Shown: positions 23,301-29,449, counted from the first letter of the stretch. The stretch is 64,000 nucleotides of DNA from Ricordea florida (GCA_949710005.1 OX453280.1:21293207-21357206); one strand, 5' to 3'. The notes: a model not told the origin generated them from the letters alone. Numbers and translations: made by a program.

Positions 23301-23541
23301 TTGTTCAGGAGATGGCAGTCCGGTTCAGTCGTCTACCGTCTCTCCAGAGAACGACGTGTCTAGAATTGAGAACGCTTGCGAAGTTACAAGGGGCCAGCTG
23401 GAGAAACTCTCACATGAGATTAGGATGAGGGAATTAAGGATGCAAGAGAAGATAGAGGAAGAGTGTAAGGCTATCAGAGAGATACTGAAAGACATGGGCT
23501 ACGAACTTAGCAGAGTCAAGTCCCGTTTAGTGAAGGAGTGA
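387..23541 (+). CDS. TRPC-like cation channel with inserted vWA domain and C-terminal SPRY domain (copy 1, 5' end outside window)
   Basis: Seventeen exons join without a phase conflict and give 1,043 residues ending at TGA 23539-23541. Visible order: TRPC-type helical linker (residues 1-120), hydrophobic pre-S1 elbow (about 140-165), a whole vWA domain (about 176-350), S1 (374-393), S2 (400-420), S3 (477-495), S4 (510-530), S5 (540-570), pore helix (599-620), S6 (630-655), TRP box EWTFKKA (667-673), basic helix, SPRY (792-963), charged coiled coil (about 985-1043). TRPC family members are plasma-membrane cation channels; the vWA lies where TRPC proteins have only a short elbow-S1 connector, so I infer it is cytoplasmic. 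No ankyrin repeats are visible, but upstream exons are missing. Assignment to the TRPC-like superfamily is firm; ligand and physiology are unknown. A second, damaged copy lies downstream in the same orientation. Confidence 0.86.
1375..1569 (+). CDS. Copy 1 exon: linker helices up to the FLSHS junction
   Basis: 65 codons, phase 0 at both ends, acceptor TTAAG (copy 2 has the stronger TTCAG), donor GTAATT. It reads VKKKLADLIDAG and ends ETEQKK. Joined to the next exon it gives EQKKFLSHS, which matches the TRPC pattern of a basic residue plus KFxxHP/AQP just before the WY motif. Confidence 0.78.
1809..2138 (+). mobile_element. Remnant resembling a Crypton/DUF3504 tyrosine recombinase N-terminal region (intronic)
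   Basis: A 109-codon open frame in an intron. Its C-terminal part reads YEPTSLRGFLSSIQSYLN, a pattern I associate with the N-terminal core-binding region of Crypton-derived and ZMYM/QRICH-like tyrosine recombinase proteins. No catalytic R-H-R-Y part follows. The counterpart in copy 2 (about 47935-48270) has lost one A in an A-run and is frameshifted, so the frame is not under obvious constraint. I regard it as a fossil present before the gene duplicated. Confidence 0.35.
2813..3023 (+). CDS. Copy 1 exon: WY motif and hydrophobic pre-S1 elbow
   Basis: 211 nt; acceptor TTATAG, donor GTAAGC after a split Gly codon. The translation opens FLSHS, contains RTWYGSF and then the hydrophobic stretch LFDVVLYPILFPLLYIV followed by the basic end ARARKRR. 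In TRPC channels the WY motif is followed by exactly such a re-entrant pre-S1 helix, then S1 a few residues later. Here the next exon begins a vWA domain instead. Confidence 0.83.
3115..3412. mobile_element. Fold-back MITE, divergent member of the 315-bp composite family
   Basis: The right part is an inverted repeat: ACAATTATATTATTTCGTC...CTCGATTTCTAT on one side and the reverse complement ending TAATCTAATTGTT on the other, with a GC-rich tip near 3347-3357. The left part includes ATGCCGCAATCTGATTGGCT and AAAATGGCG, shared with the elements at 11408-11722 and 61793-62125. The same insertion sits in copy 2 at about 49630-49917, so it predates the duplication. Confidence 0.6.
3590..4080 (+). 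repeat. 105-bp tandem repeat, about 4.6 units (copy 1 intron)
   Basis: Units begin with AAAGCTACTGAACAGTACTG near 3593, 3696, 3805, 3909 and 4015 and carry GTGGTTCTA and CATCTGTGGATCAAACC. The corresponding array in copy 2 (50355-50640) has only three units, so the array changed length after the duplication. Diverged members lie at 10080-10440, 44960-45080 and 63400-63610, and in reverse orientation at 23690-24290. Confidence 0.85.
4146..4450 (+). CDS. Copy 1 exon: N-terminal half of inserted vWA domain
   Basis: 305 nt, acceptor CTGCAG, donor GTCAGT. The first strand reads TEIVFVVALSTETS, then a helix with NEAFALVKNTISYVI, a strand with NYCAIQRD, FDVHFNDVTSILKKVESM, and a helix with LEQALKSF. 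This follows the vWA order strand-MIDAS loop-helix-strand-strand-helix. In a standard MIDAS the loop is DxSxS; here it is ALSTE, so the first Asp and the last Ser are replaced. Metal binding is therefore doubtful. Confidence 0.82.
4830..5202. mobile_element. 373-bp MITE with GAGGCCCCATTAGG ends and 6-bp target duplication
   Basis: The ends are inverted copies of GAGGCCCCATTAGG and the element is flanked directly by CTAGGT on both sides (4824-4829 and 5203-5208). The interior is AT-rich and repeats ATATCCCGTATCCC near both ends. The same insertion with the same flanks is in copy 2 (51384-51757). A rearranged relative lies at about 7330-7620. No coding sequence is present. Confidence 0.75.
5210..6780. 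other. Intron, mostly without recognisable features
   Basis: No exon or coding element could be supported. The only structure I see is a small fold-back at about 6188-6246 (GTTCGTCACGCTACGC against GCGTGATGAACC), related to the hairpin family at 22141-22243. The copy 2 counterpart at 52740-52800 keeps the same structure. Confidence 0.5.
6782..7007 (+). CDS. Copy 1 exon: C-terminal half of inserted vWA domain
   Basis: 226 nt, acceptor CTTAG, donor GTAAGC after a split codon. It reads ILVVFVDDVMSRFERSR, then LKDVIERINLLGIKIVPVGI and a helix LSDLEECANEI. This matches the vWA pattern of strand IlvvfTDG, helix, strand GikifpVGIG, helix. The Asp of the usual TDG position is kept (VDD). With the previous exon it completes one full vWA fold of about 175 residues. 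Confidence 0.84.
7122..7145 (+). CDS. Copy 1 24-nt micro-exon between vWA and S1
   Basis: Bounded by TTCCCAG and GTAAGA. It contributes the split Ala plus FEGKDIY and the first base of the next codon, and links the vWA exon to the S1 exon in phase. It is identical in copy 2 (53653-53676). Its 24-nt length means skipping it would keep the frame. Confidence 0.68.
7192..7297. repeat. 106-bp hairpin element with 35-bp arms
   Basis: Left arm 7192-7226 and right arm 7263-7297 are reverse complements with about two mismatches (core GCACCTACCCCTCCCCTAAC). The 36-bp loop is AT-rich. It also occurs in copy 2 at 53723-53828, so it predates the duplication. Confidence 0.75.
7320..7625. repeat. Diverged relative of the 373-bp CTAGGT MITE
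   Basis: Shares long stretches with 4920-5190 (ATTGATCAATTAACCTG, GACGTTCGATATCCCAC, ATATCCCGTATCCC). At the corresponding place copy 2 holds the BEL/Pao element and adjoining DNA (about 53870-58690), so this stretch is present only in copy 1. Confidence 0.55.
7883..8216 (+). CDS. Copy 1 exon: S1 and S2 of the channel
   Basis: 334 nt, acceptor TTTCAG, donor GTAACA after two bases of a Ser codon. It reads YYLEFFTSPYFIFQ, then two hydrophobic segments, YLALLGLHFAICL (S1) and LEWVIFVFFLGRILMEI (S2), then a long charged S2-S3 loop rich in Lys (RAKKAEKKAFKRR). The F-TSP-Y-F-F start of S1 corresponds to the IRKPFIKF type start in TRPC proteins. Confidence 0.86.
8946..9299 (+). CDS. Copy 1 exon: S3, S4 and S5
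   Basis: 354 nt, acceptor TTTTCAG, donor GTAAGT at 9300. It begins DRWNRLDVIILLLYVI (S3, with the W-N-x-x-D pattern typical of TRP channels), continues with S4 (GLIAMFLTLRVFGHVME, only weakly charged as in other TRPs), then the S4-S5 linker GPIQIALF and S5 (FWQFLATILAFSLVLTKIY). The copy 2 counterpart has two extra bases and is frameshifted. Confidence 0.88.
9840..9866 (+). CDS. Copy 1 27-nt micro-exon in the outer pore loop
   Basis: Bounded by TTTTCAG and GTGAGC. It adds ACHNGGID between S5 and the pore helix, completing split codons on both sides (Leu and Cys). Because 27 is a multiple of three, the transcript stays in frame with or without it; without it the junction codon becomes Phe. 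It is conserved with its splice signals in copy 2 (63159-63185). Confidence 0.62.
10080..10440 (+). repeat. 105-bp repeat family, diverged tandem units (copy 1 intron)
   Basis: Three to four units with AAAGCTACTGAACAGTACTG and GTGTGGTT(C/T)TAACTTTT motifs, increasingly degenerate to the right. The equivalent in copy 2 is 63395-63610. Confidence 0.75.
11151..11340 (+). CDS. Copy 1 exon: pore helix, selectivity loop and S6
   Basis: 190 nt, acceptor TTTCAG, donor GTAAGG. It reads WWSMTAHLSWSLLGIADLGP, a TRP pore helix and filter of the W-S-x-x-G-x-x-x-x type, then S6 with GVILLVNMMIALLSNTYNRVE, which closely follows the LLNMLIAMINSSYQEIE pattern of TRPC S6. This is the strongest single exon for the TRP assignment. 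Confidence 0.92.
11408..11722. mobile_element. 315-bp composite fold-back MITE (copy 1 intron)
   Basis: The left third is a hairpin: AAACAATTAGATTATGAGCTC...CTATCGCGTGATAGTTGA against its reverse complement ending AATAATCTAATTGTTT. The rest is bounded by TTAGTATAAATCTACTAG and its inverted copy at 11705-11722 and includes an internal palindrome CTATCTATCACAGAATAGATAG. The same element in reverse orientation, at a non-corresponding position, is in copy 2 (61793-62125). Confidence 0.7.
11993..12178 (+). CDS. Copy 1 exon: TRP box and proximal C-terminus
   Basis: 62 codons, phase 0, acceptor TTTTTAG, donor GTGAGG. It starts ENSLKEWTFKKA, equivalent to the EWKFAR TRP box, and has YHPVPVPFNLISIP, equivalent to the LPPPFNLIPSP motif of TRPC/TRPM-type tails, then a basic stretch and ARLDEERK. 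Confidence 0.9.
12308..12359. repeat. (TA)n microsatellite
   Basis: About 26 TA repeats directly left of the perfect palindrome at 12361-12521. Confidence 0.95.
12361..12521. mobile_element. Perfect 74-bp inverted repeat (fold-back element)
   Basis: Arms 12361-12434 and 12448-12521 are exact reverse complements over 74 bp, with a 13-bp loop (TGGTTGCCCCTGA). The arms begin TTGTTGCGGGAGAAAAAAC. It lies between two TA tracts, which fits insertion into or growth of TA-rich targets. Confidence 0.92.
12582..12842. repeat. Cluster of simple repeats: (TA)n, (GA/GGGA)n, (AAT)n
   Basis: TA tract about 12582-12644, GA/GGGA tract about 12675-12745, and an AAT/ATA tract at 12803-12842. The last adjoins the 3' end of the minus-strand LINE and may be its tail. 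Confidence 0.9.
12950..13520 (-). mobile_element. LINE reverse transcriptase C-terminal fragment (CR1/L2-like)
   Basis: Minus-strand frame from about 13510 to 13077 reads LDMKSRIAYYNGLVLPHLDY, then ILWGDQ, QLQAFQNKFARKVLG and NTHGYNTRNG, all typical of the region after the reverse transcriptase in CR1/L2-like LINEs. After one stop the same frame continues with MPKNIFKRHLNEYF, the usual end of such proteins, to about 12960. The element is 5'-truncated and ends toward the AAT tract at 12803-12842. It sits in an intron of copy 1 in antisense orientation. Confidence 0.75.
13660..14405. mobile_element. Palindrome-ended MITE-like element
   Basis: The right end (about 14287-14402) is a near-perfect inverted repeat with a GC-rich tip: ACAATTATTCCAC...ATATGAGCTAATAGCCAAC against GTTGGCTATTAGCTCATAT...GTGGAATAATTG. 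The left end contains GCGCTCTGATTGGTTAC, similar in style to the 315-bp composite MITE. No convincing coding sequence lies between. Confidence 0.5.
15186..15264 (+). CDS. Copy 1 exon: post-TRP basic helix
   Basis: 79 nt, acceptor CAACAG, donor GTAAGT. It reads KTALNKLVVKLQRDYFAKYGY, like the NLVxRY(F/V)xK helix that follows the TRP box region in TRPC proteins. Ends after the first base of an Asp codon. Confidence 0.82.
15270..16320. other. Intron with two unassigned open frames
   Basis: Open frames of 104 codons (15478-15792) and 122 codons (15907-16275) on the + strand show no domain I recognise and are not needed for the spliced gene. I do not call them genes. Confidence 0.4.
16326..16450 (+). 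CDS. Copy 1 exon: linker between channel and SPRY
   Basis: 125 nt, acceptor TTTTAG, donor GTATGT. It reads TSKMDRLLHEAEGGRKMANQ and ends EKLNSGPS. It joins the channel tail to the SPRY domain in phase. Confidence 0.75.
17171..17323 (+). CDS. Copy 1 exon: start of SPRY domain
   Basis: 51 codons, phase 0, acceptor TTTGCAG, donor GTTCGT (weak). It reads AWESLGIGIEGCLLTYKGP and later FSREMPRME. Together with the next two exons this gives the SPRY strand order. Confidence 0.8.
17440..17790 (+). mobile_element. Decayed LINE 3' coding fragment
   Basis: Contains GRHSEIMASSLMFGQPS and then GRPGISYI, a pattern known from the extreme C-terminus of CR1/Rex-like LINE polymerases (LxWxPxxGxRxRGRPxxxYxD). 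Stops and frame changes surround it. It lies in an intron and is in sense orientation. Confidence 0.45.
18016..18184 (+). CDS. Copy 1 exon: SPRY core
   Basis: 169 nt, acceptor TTTTTAG, donor GTATCG. It reads FLAVGVVYASYDCHFMPGW, then VGYHVDDGRIFEEG. The GYHxDDGxIF signature and the preceding IGV-type strand are diagnostic for SPRY domains (RanBP9/RyR style). Confidence 0.9.
18235..19140. repeat. Dispersed repeat DNA in intron
   Basis: Contains a GC-rich inverted pair (ACCCGCGGGAAATCCCGAGCGGGC) and palindromic CAAGCGCGTGGTC segments that look like fold-back elements, then AT-rich sequence with repeated (A)ACCCTATT(T/A)AAG motifs to about 19085. No coding evidence. Confidence 0.4.
19460..20790 (-). 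mobile_element. LINE fragment, reverse transcriptase to cysteine-rich C-terminus
   Basis: Minus strand. The upstream piece (20540-20302) reads MEDLKLYGASKDQLDLLIQ then FGLHKFAVLEMKRS, matching the conserved (A/M)DDLKLYGKSE...FGIEKCAVL block of a non-LTR polymerase. The downstream piece (20163-19468) has YLPKKEGGRGLMGIEEC and LCGESIETVRHIVSGC, a conserved zinc-knuckle end. Frames differ, so the element is broken. An ATT/ATC-rich microsatellite at about 20546-20650 lies just upstream of the MEDLKLYG start. Confidence 0.7.
20546..20652. repeat. ATT-rich microsatellite
   Basis: About 100 bp of ATTATT with interspersed GTC, with the pattern TATTATTATTGTCATTA recurring. Confidence 0.9.
20983..21176 (+). 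CDS. Copy 1 exon: end of SPRY domain
   Basis: 194 nt, acceptor TTTTCAG, donor GTGAGT. It reads HRGDLVGCYVDF then VVFSLNEKKV and LFPFIGMSYEGIRVLVK. GDxVGCxxDF followed by a FxxNG-like turn and the LFPxIG strand complete the SPRY fold. Confidence 0.9.
21540..21910. repeat. Dispersed repeat with GGTCCCGAGGGAAAC inverted motifs
   Basis: Contains inverted TCGAGGGAAAC/GTTTCCCGAG-type motifs, an AAACAAACAAAC run and CACGTGACCAAGAATCA. A second copy lies at about 45740-46110, just upstream of the point where copy 2 begins to match the start of this window. Confidence 0.7.
22141..22243. mobile_element. Fold-back element with 47-bp arms
   Basis: Arms beginning AGTCTGCTACACAGCCGTTA and ending in its near-exact reverse complement (one mismatch), with a loop of about 9 bp. 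Short relatives are at 6188-6246 and 52740-52800. Confidence 0.8.
22686..22815. repeat. Imperfect palindrome
   Basis: TTCGAGTTGAATTTGGAATT...GAAATTGCACGAGC pairs with GCAAGTGCAATTTC...AATTCCAAATTGAACTCGAA, apex about 22745. Looks like a fold-back MITE. Confidence 0.65.
23299..23541 (+). CDS. Copy 1 terminal exon: charged coiled coil and stop
   Basis: The acceptor CCTTAG at 23293-23298 gives phase 0, as needed after the SPRY exon, and reads FCSGDGSPVQSSTVSPEND, then a heptad-like charged helix (TRGQLEKLSHEI, RELRMQEKIEEECKAI) ending SRLVKE and TGA. The more obvious acceptor TTCAG at 23304-23308 would put the exon out of frame. No AATAAA signal is evident close downstream. Confidence 0.75.
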   Translation, partial: FCSGDGSPVQSSTVSPENDVSRIENACEVTRGQLEKLSHEIRMRELRMQEKIEEECKAIREILKDMGYELSRVKSRLVKE

Positions 23542-23689
23542 TTAAACGTTGCCAATTTCCTATTACCGAAACGTTACGTGTGTGAGTTATAGAAAATCAA
23601 ACACAAAAGAACGCTAACAAGTGGCATCCAAAGTAGGAGTCGCGCTGTATCATCTGTATCAACAAAGTTAAAGATGGAGTTCCACTGTA

Positions 23690-24290
23690 TTTTAAAACAA
23701 GCATTGCCGCAATACAGACTGTTCAGAAACTTTCCAAAACCGTCCATGGTTACTGCATGGCTTGATTCACAAACGAAAATGTTTACCATAGTAAAACAAA
23801 CAGTACCGTAGTATACTACCACTGTTCAGTTACGAGAAAATGCTATTCCAAACGAGTTGATAGTGTAACTTGTATCGACGAAATGTTTAAGATGAGCAGA
23901 CGTTTCGTCATTTGAGAAAGTTAGAACTACACCGTACAGTCAACAGTACTAAAGCAGACCATTGCTCAGTAGCTTCACAGAGAAGTGGTCACATGGCATG
24001 GCTTGAGGCACTGATGAAAAAGTCAGAACCACGCTGTATAGTAAAACAAACGGTGCCACGGCACAGTACTGTTCAGTGGCGTAGCTTTCCAAAGAATGGT
24101 CACATTGCATGGCTTGAGCCACAGATGAGAAAGTTAGAACTGCACTCTAATACAGTTTGACAAAAAATCAGTAATGCAGTACAATTAGTCTGCTTAGTAG
24201 CTGAGTTTCCAATGAAAGTTTACACTGCACGGTTTGAATCGCAAATTAGTAAAATAACAGTTCTTAGTTAATGTTCAGTAGCTTTCCAAA
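23690..24290 (-). repeat. 105-bp repeat family, reverse-orientation array
   Basis: About five to six degenerate units containing GTAAAACAAACAGTACC, AGTACTGTTCAGT and CATGGCTTGA, the reverse complement of the intronic arrays. It starts about 150 bp after the copy 1 stop codon. Confidence 0.8.
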
Positions 24291-24804
24291 GAAATCCTGA
24301 TCAAGGTGTTTGAAAAAGCTGCTTATCTTGAGATTGACATTGGATTGGAAATATGTATAGGCAAGTTCCCTGGGCGATAAAATGTGCGACGTGTACATTC
24401 GTCTCTTTCCAAATCTGTCATGTTACTTTGCACGATTCTGATAAGCATAACTACGTAAAAAGTAAAAAAATCGCCCTGCAACACCAGCTTGGTTGACCTT
24501 AGGTCACAGATCCAGCAGATCTCTCCGTTAAAAAACGGATGGTACTTATTACTTGATCAAGGAGATCTCTCTCTCATCCGCCACGAGTCTTGGTCTTTTA
24601 AAAACCAAAGAGTGATTACCGAGGTTAAAGTAAGGAGCAAAAATGGATTAAACTCTATTTCACTACAGTCACATGTATGGAAGCCAGACTGACATCACCG
24701 ATTTGTTCAAACTGGACTGCCTTAAAAACCAACACGGCAGCATAGAATTGATCTTGTCCATTGTTAATAGCTCGATAGTTAGTACATAGTTAATAGTCGT
24801 GGTA

Positions 24805-25449
24805 ATCCACGACTCCGAACAGAAAAAGATAAAAAATGTACAACCAAAGAAAAAAATAATTATTTTAGTCACAACTGAATGAAAATACAGACAACTGATC
24901 GATTTTAGTCACAACTGAATGAAAATGCAAGCAACTGATCGATCATTACAACTGATCGATTGTAGTCGCAACTGAATGAAAATACGGACAACTGATCGAT
25001 TTTAGTCACAACCGTGTTGTGTTAGCTTACATGAAATATTGTTCAAGTTGGTTAAGTGCGAGATGCATGTTGGTTATTAAAAGATGGCGTCTTGAAGTAA
25101 ACACAATGTTGTTCACTGAAGACTATTGTAAGCCCAAATAACTCGACAAACCGAATGAAAATACGGACAACTGATCGATTTTTGTCACAACTGAATGAAA
25201 ATACGCACTACTGATCGATCATATAACAACTGATCCATTTTAGTCACAACTGAATGAAAATACAGACAACTGATCGATTTTAGTCACAACTGAATGAAAA
25301 TACGCACTACTGATCGATCATATAACAACTGATCCATTTTAGTCACAACCGAATAAAAATACGGACAACTGATCGATTTTTGTCACAACTGAATGAAATT
25401 ACTTATATCCACGACTCCGAACAGAAAAAGATTAAAAATGTACAACCAA
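24805..25449. repeat. Minisatellite (about 40-bp unit) framed by direct repeats
   Basis: Units of CAACTGATCGATTTTAGTCA plus CAACTGAATGAAAATACGGA recur from about 24863 to 25400, with a non-repeat stretch at about 25015-25140. The array is flanked by 43-bp direct repeats beginning ATCCACGACTCCGAACAG at 24805 and 25407. Confidence 0.85.
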
Positions 25450-25499
25450 TGAAAAATTAATTTTGAAACAAACGGCGCGCCAGTTTCACAGGAAATCAC

Positions 25500-26302
25500 A
25501 TTTTGGTAGCCTTTAATAAGAACAGACACACATGTATTGGACAACACTCAGAACAGATTGGTAACTTCCCATTGCTTACATGTAGGTTTGAATGGCAGGT
25601 TAGCTAAACCCATTCCATATTTTCTACACTAGTTTTATCAGTTATGCATATAGCTAGTAAATGTTTGGTGCGCTGACTTAGTGTATTTGTTATCATCACA
25701 CTTTGTTACTGATGATCTATACCACAACTGATCACAGCAAGTCCATATATATTTAGGGTCGCACTTAAAAGGCTGAATCACACTTGCCATCATTAATACA
25801 GCAATACATCTGTGTTTTTATGCTTATAACTTCTTGTTTTCACAATGTAAATATGATGAGTCACACAACAGTAAGCAAAACAGGTAAGCCTATCTTTTCC
25901 AACATGTCTACTTCAACCTTTTCTCGTCGCAATTTCGGAAGGTCGCCGGTCGCTGTCGTAATTTCGCGTGAGCGGCTCGTCGTTGTTTCGGCTCCTTCAC
26001 GTCGCCGTTTCAAGGCCATGTCGCTTGTCGGAATTTACCCCTTGCAGGGCCTCGCTAATCGTCATGTTAAGCTACAAAATCACCACAAACTCTGGCACCG
26101 GTACGATACACTTTCAGGGTGAACTTTGATCAATAGACTTCGGTGACGGCAATTGTCGTCTTCATATCGGTGCTCCCGAGTTCTATCCGACTAATTACGA
26201 ACAGTGTCTACACCGAGTGAGCAGAGTGAGTGAGTGACAATTTGCATATCGGAGTCCCCACAAAACGGCTCTCAAATACGCTTCGCGTATCCACGAGTTA
26301 AA
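25500..26302 (-). mobile_element. Repeat family X, reverse copy (Helitron-associated)
   Basis: The reverse complement of this stretch shares its beginning (AACTCGTGGATACGCGAAGCG, then the CACTCAC run) and its end (CATTCAAACCTACATG, GTTGTCCAATACATG) with the copies at 30399-31803 and 35465-36755. The interior differs: it holds a minus-strand frame starting MALKRRREGAETTTSRSREI around 26080-25890. Different interiors between shared ends fit non-autonomous, gene-capturing elements. Confidence 0.55.
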
Positions 26303-26421
26303 AAGAAAATGAGATCGGCAAATTTAAATTTATCGGCATCTCATGATCAGTTAAGTAACAAAGAATACGTTTATAGCGGGGCTCCCACGCGCGCTTCGCG
26401 CTCGGTGCTTTTACCGAGGTG

Positions 26422-26577
26422 CTCGAAAGACTCCGTGCTGTGGAAAACAGACAAAATGTTAACGAAGAATGCCGAGAAGCGGAAAGACTCCGTGCTGTGG
26501 AAAACAGACAAAATTGTAGCGAAGAACGCCGAGATACCCGGCTAAAAGCCATGCAAGAGAGAAACCTCGGCTCGTAG
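26422..26577 (+). mobile_element. Short repeat-coding frame (RLRAVENRQ repeats), possible Helitron N-terminal remnant
   Basis: Fifty-one codons and a stop contain two copies of ERLRAVENRQN, then RRDTRLKAMQERN. Repeats of the RLxAMRExx type occur N-terminal to Helitron proteins in cnidarian genomes. No start codon or continuation is visible. Confidence 0.35.
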
Positions 26578-26599
26578 GGTAAAGCAGAGAAGGTTTTTT

Positions 26600-28320
26600 G
26601 AACATGATTATGAATTATAGGATTGAAGGAAACCCTGAAGTTCAGTAATAGATTCTTGAGTGCTTAATAACTTTACGATTTCATTTAATAATTCAATTTG
26701 AGTGGCATCCATAACTCAATTCTAAAAAAAGAAAACCATTTACACTTATTTTGCTACCATGCAGGCTATATACTGGAACCTCGATATCAAGCTAAATTAA
26801 GTAAAAAATGGTAGTGGAACTGTCTAAATGTGTTTTTATATAGATAGTTATATCTAAACCCTTTTGCATACATTTTACCATACCTTGGAGTAAACATTTA
26901 TTTTACCGAGGTGCTCGTTTTAACACGAAAATGACAAGAGTTGTGTCCTGCATTTCCCAGTAGCGTGTACAAATCTTTTAAATACATTTACGCAAATAGA
27001 ATGGTTAATTTCATCAGGAATAGAATACAGTACATCGATAATTTGTGTTTTTTGTAGAATATACTCCATGACTTTGTAGGTAGAAAGACCGTACTAATGG
27101 CAGACGAAAGTCTAGACAAAAATCTATAGCGAGTTAACCGACCTCGACACTAAACTATAGTTAAAAACGTTTGTGAATTCCTTCGCAATATTTTAGAATG
27201 CTTTTACAGTTTAAAGTGAAATGAAAGTATTTAACGGGAGCCCCGCTTTTAGGCTTGGCTAAATCTACATATTAGATGCTTATCATTAAACGCATTCACT
27301 ACTGGAGTATAGAAGGAAGGATTTTGTGGAGTTAAGCCTAGCATAAAGTAGCAAGATGCACCTGAACTACGCCTATTGTAGGGTTCCAGGGTCTAAAGGC
27401 ACATCCCAACCAAAGAATTCGTAAATTACCCCTATGTCCTTCCCGAAATAAATGTGATGTGCCTCGACGGGACACCAGCGGAAGAACATTCCATGATTAT
27501 ACATCTGTGACAAGTGAAGAGGATGACAAGCTCACAAAATGCACTTTGGACCTTTGGACCTACGAAAAGATTCCATTATTTTCATTCGTCATAGTTTAAC
27601 AATAACTCCTAGTGATCCAAATTAAAGTACGGAAAGTTAGAGTGAAGACAGACTTATCGTTTTGCATGCTGTAGCGATTCACTTCAACAAGACGAAGCCA
27701 AGTTTGCCGTTGCTATGCAATACAATACAACAAAATACAAACTTTGCTGATTTAGATTGGGTGACGCTCTAATGAACTTGCGAGCCTCGACAACTGTTCT
27801 AAAATATTACAATAATTATAAAAATAAATACACTTCTGAGTTAAATAAAAATATGCTATAAGAATAGAAAGCTAATGAATTTGAATGAATTTACAATTTA
27901 TAAATGGCTAGAAAGTGATTTAAGAAGTCACACATTACAAAAGCGGGAAAAATATTAAGGATATTATTAGAAATACGTCGACTAAAAGGTAATTAAAAAA
28001 ATCATTTGAACATTTTGACCGGATGGACATACCTCAAGTCAATTCATCACAAACGGCCGGAAACAATTACTGGTTGCCGCTCCAAAGCAATCTTTTTACA
28101 TACACAAAAATAAACTCTTGCATCCCAAGAACGAGGAAAAAAACACTCTTCTTATAAACACAATAATTTAACTGCTAGAACGAGGGAATTTGTGCGGCAA
28201 GGTTATCACACTGACTTGATATTTCATTACAACTGAAACACGCTCGACTGTTTTCTTCCTTCGATGACAAATTAAAATTTGTTCCCCATTGACACTTTAT
28301 CGAGTTGAGAACATCTGTGA
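26600..28320. other. AT-rich intergenic stretch without recognised genes
   Basis: No coding or RNA gene supported. GCGGGGCTCCC at 26379 and GGGAGCCCCGC at 27235 may be the ends of a transposable element of about 870 bp. GGAGCTCC(G/A)C-type ends also occur near 37310 and 38000. Confidence 0.35.
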
Positions 28321-28337
28321 TAAAACGGAACAAAGTG

Positions 28338-29439
28338 GGCATAGTCTAAAACATGGACTGGACTCTGGACTGGACCCTGGACTCTGGACTCCAGAAAAAA
28401 ATTAAAATTGTACAAGGTTGGCACCACAGGGCGGGGGGGGGGGGGGGGATCTGTCACATAACGCTCCCCATAATTTTTTCATCTGAAAACATATTCAGCC
28501 GTCAATAATCGTAAATGATCCAAAAAGGCATCGGCCTAACAGTTACCTTGAAAGATGAGCACTTTTTGTTGTACGGGTAATAGAAATGTCGCGGTTGTTC
28601 TGTTTAAACTGGTGCGTGCCGACAAGAGGTGGTTATCATATCTTGACTACAGTTTCTACAATAGAGAAAATCGTTCAGTTGTTTTTGACACCCAGAGCAT
28701 GTGTACTGGTAAATATTGTAATAGTATGCTAACGTATAGTCACGTTTTAATATTAAAACTGTCGCAATATATCCTACGACGATCATTTCAATATGTTTTA
28801 GGGGTTCACTAACAATCAGCAATTGTTTTCTATCATCCACCCCTTTGCACCATAGATCACAAAACAAAACACTTTGCCAAAAATGTGCATACACCCTCCC
28901 TTCTCCACCCCACCCCCACCCCCACCCCCCATTTTATACTGAGGTAAAAACCCGGTGTTATACACAAAAAACCATGTTTACAACCCAGCATCTTTATTCA
29001 ATATACTGTAGATTTTTTTGTTTTTTCAATTCATTTTTTCAAATTTCTTTTTTTACCCGGAGGTGGTAGCATTGCCTGACATTCTAGAAAACAGCTGTAA
29101 CACTTTAATTAGTTATTATTATGTCTTATATTAAATACTCGTGTCATGTGACATGTGGCAACACAAACCCTGTGTTATGAACCACGATTTTATTTTTTTT
29201 TTTTTAGTTTTATTTTAATTTTTTTTGATATTTTTTGTAATCTGGAGTCCACGGTCCAGGGTCCAGTCCAGGGTCCAGTCCAGCTTTACATGTGACATGT
29301 GGCAACAAAAACCCTGTGTTATGAACCACGATTTTAATTTTTTTTTAGTTTTATTTTAATTTTTTTTTATATTTTTTGTAATCTGGAGTCCACGGTCCAG
29401 GGTCCAGTCCAGGGTCCAGTCCAGCTTTTAGACTATGCC
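28338..29439. mobile_element. Mutator-like DNA element with ~58-bp terminal inverted repeats and 10-bp target duplication
   Basis: Ends 28338-28395 and 29382-29439 are inverted copies starting GGCATAGTCTAAAA and rich in CTGGACTGGAC motifs. The identical decamer GAACAAAGTG lies immediately outside each end (28328-28337 and 29440-29449). Nine to eleven-bp duplications are typical of Mutator-like elements. The interior has no recognisable transposase, so it is non-autonomous. The right end is internally duplicated (29145-29290 and 29291-29430). Confidence 0.75.
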
Positions 29440-29449
29440 GAACAAAGTG

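Noticed and set aside
24805..25449. CRISPR-like array (regular repeats with spacers)
   Set aside because: The spacers are themselves repeats and the context is eukaryotic; this is a minisatellite.
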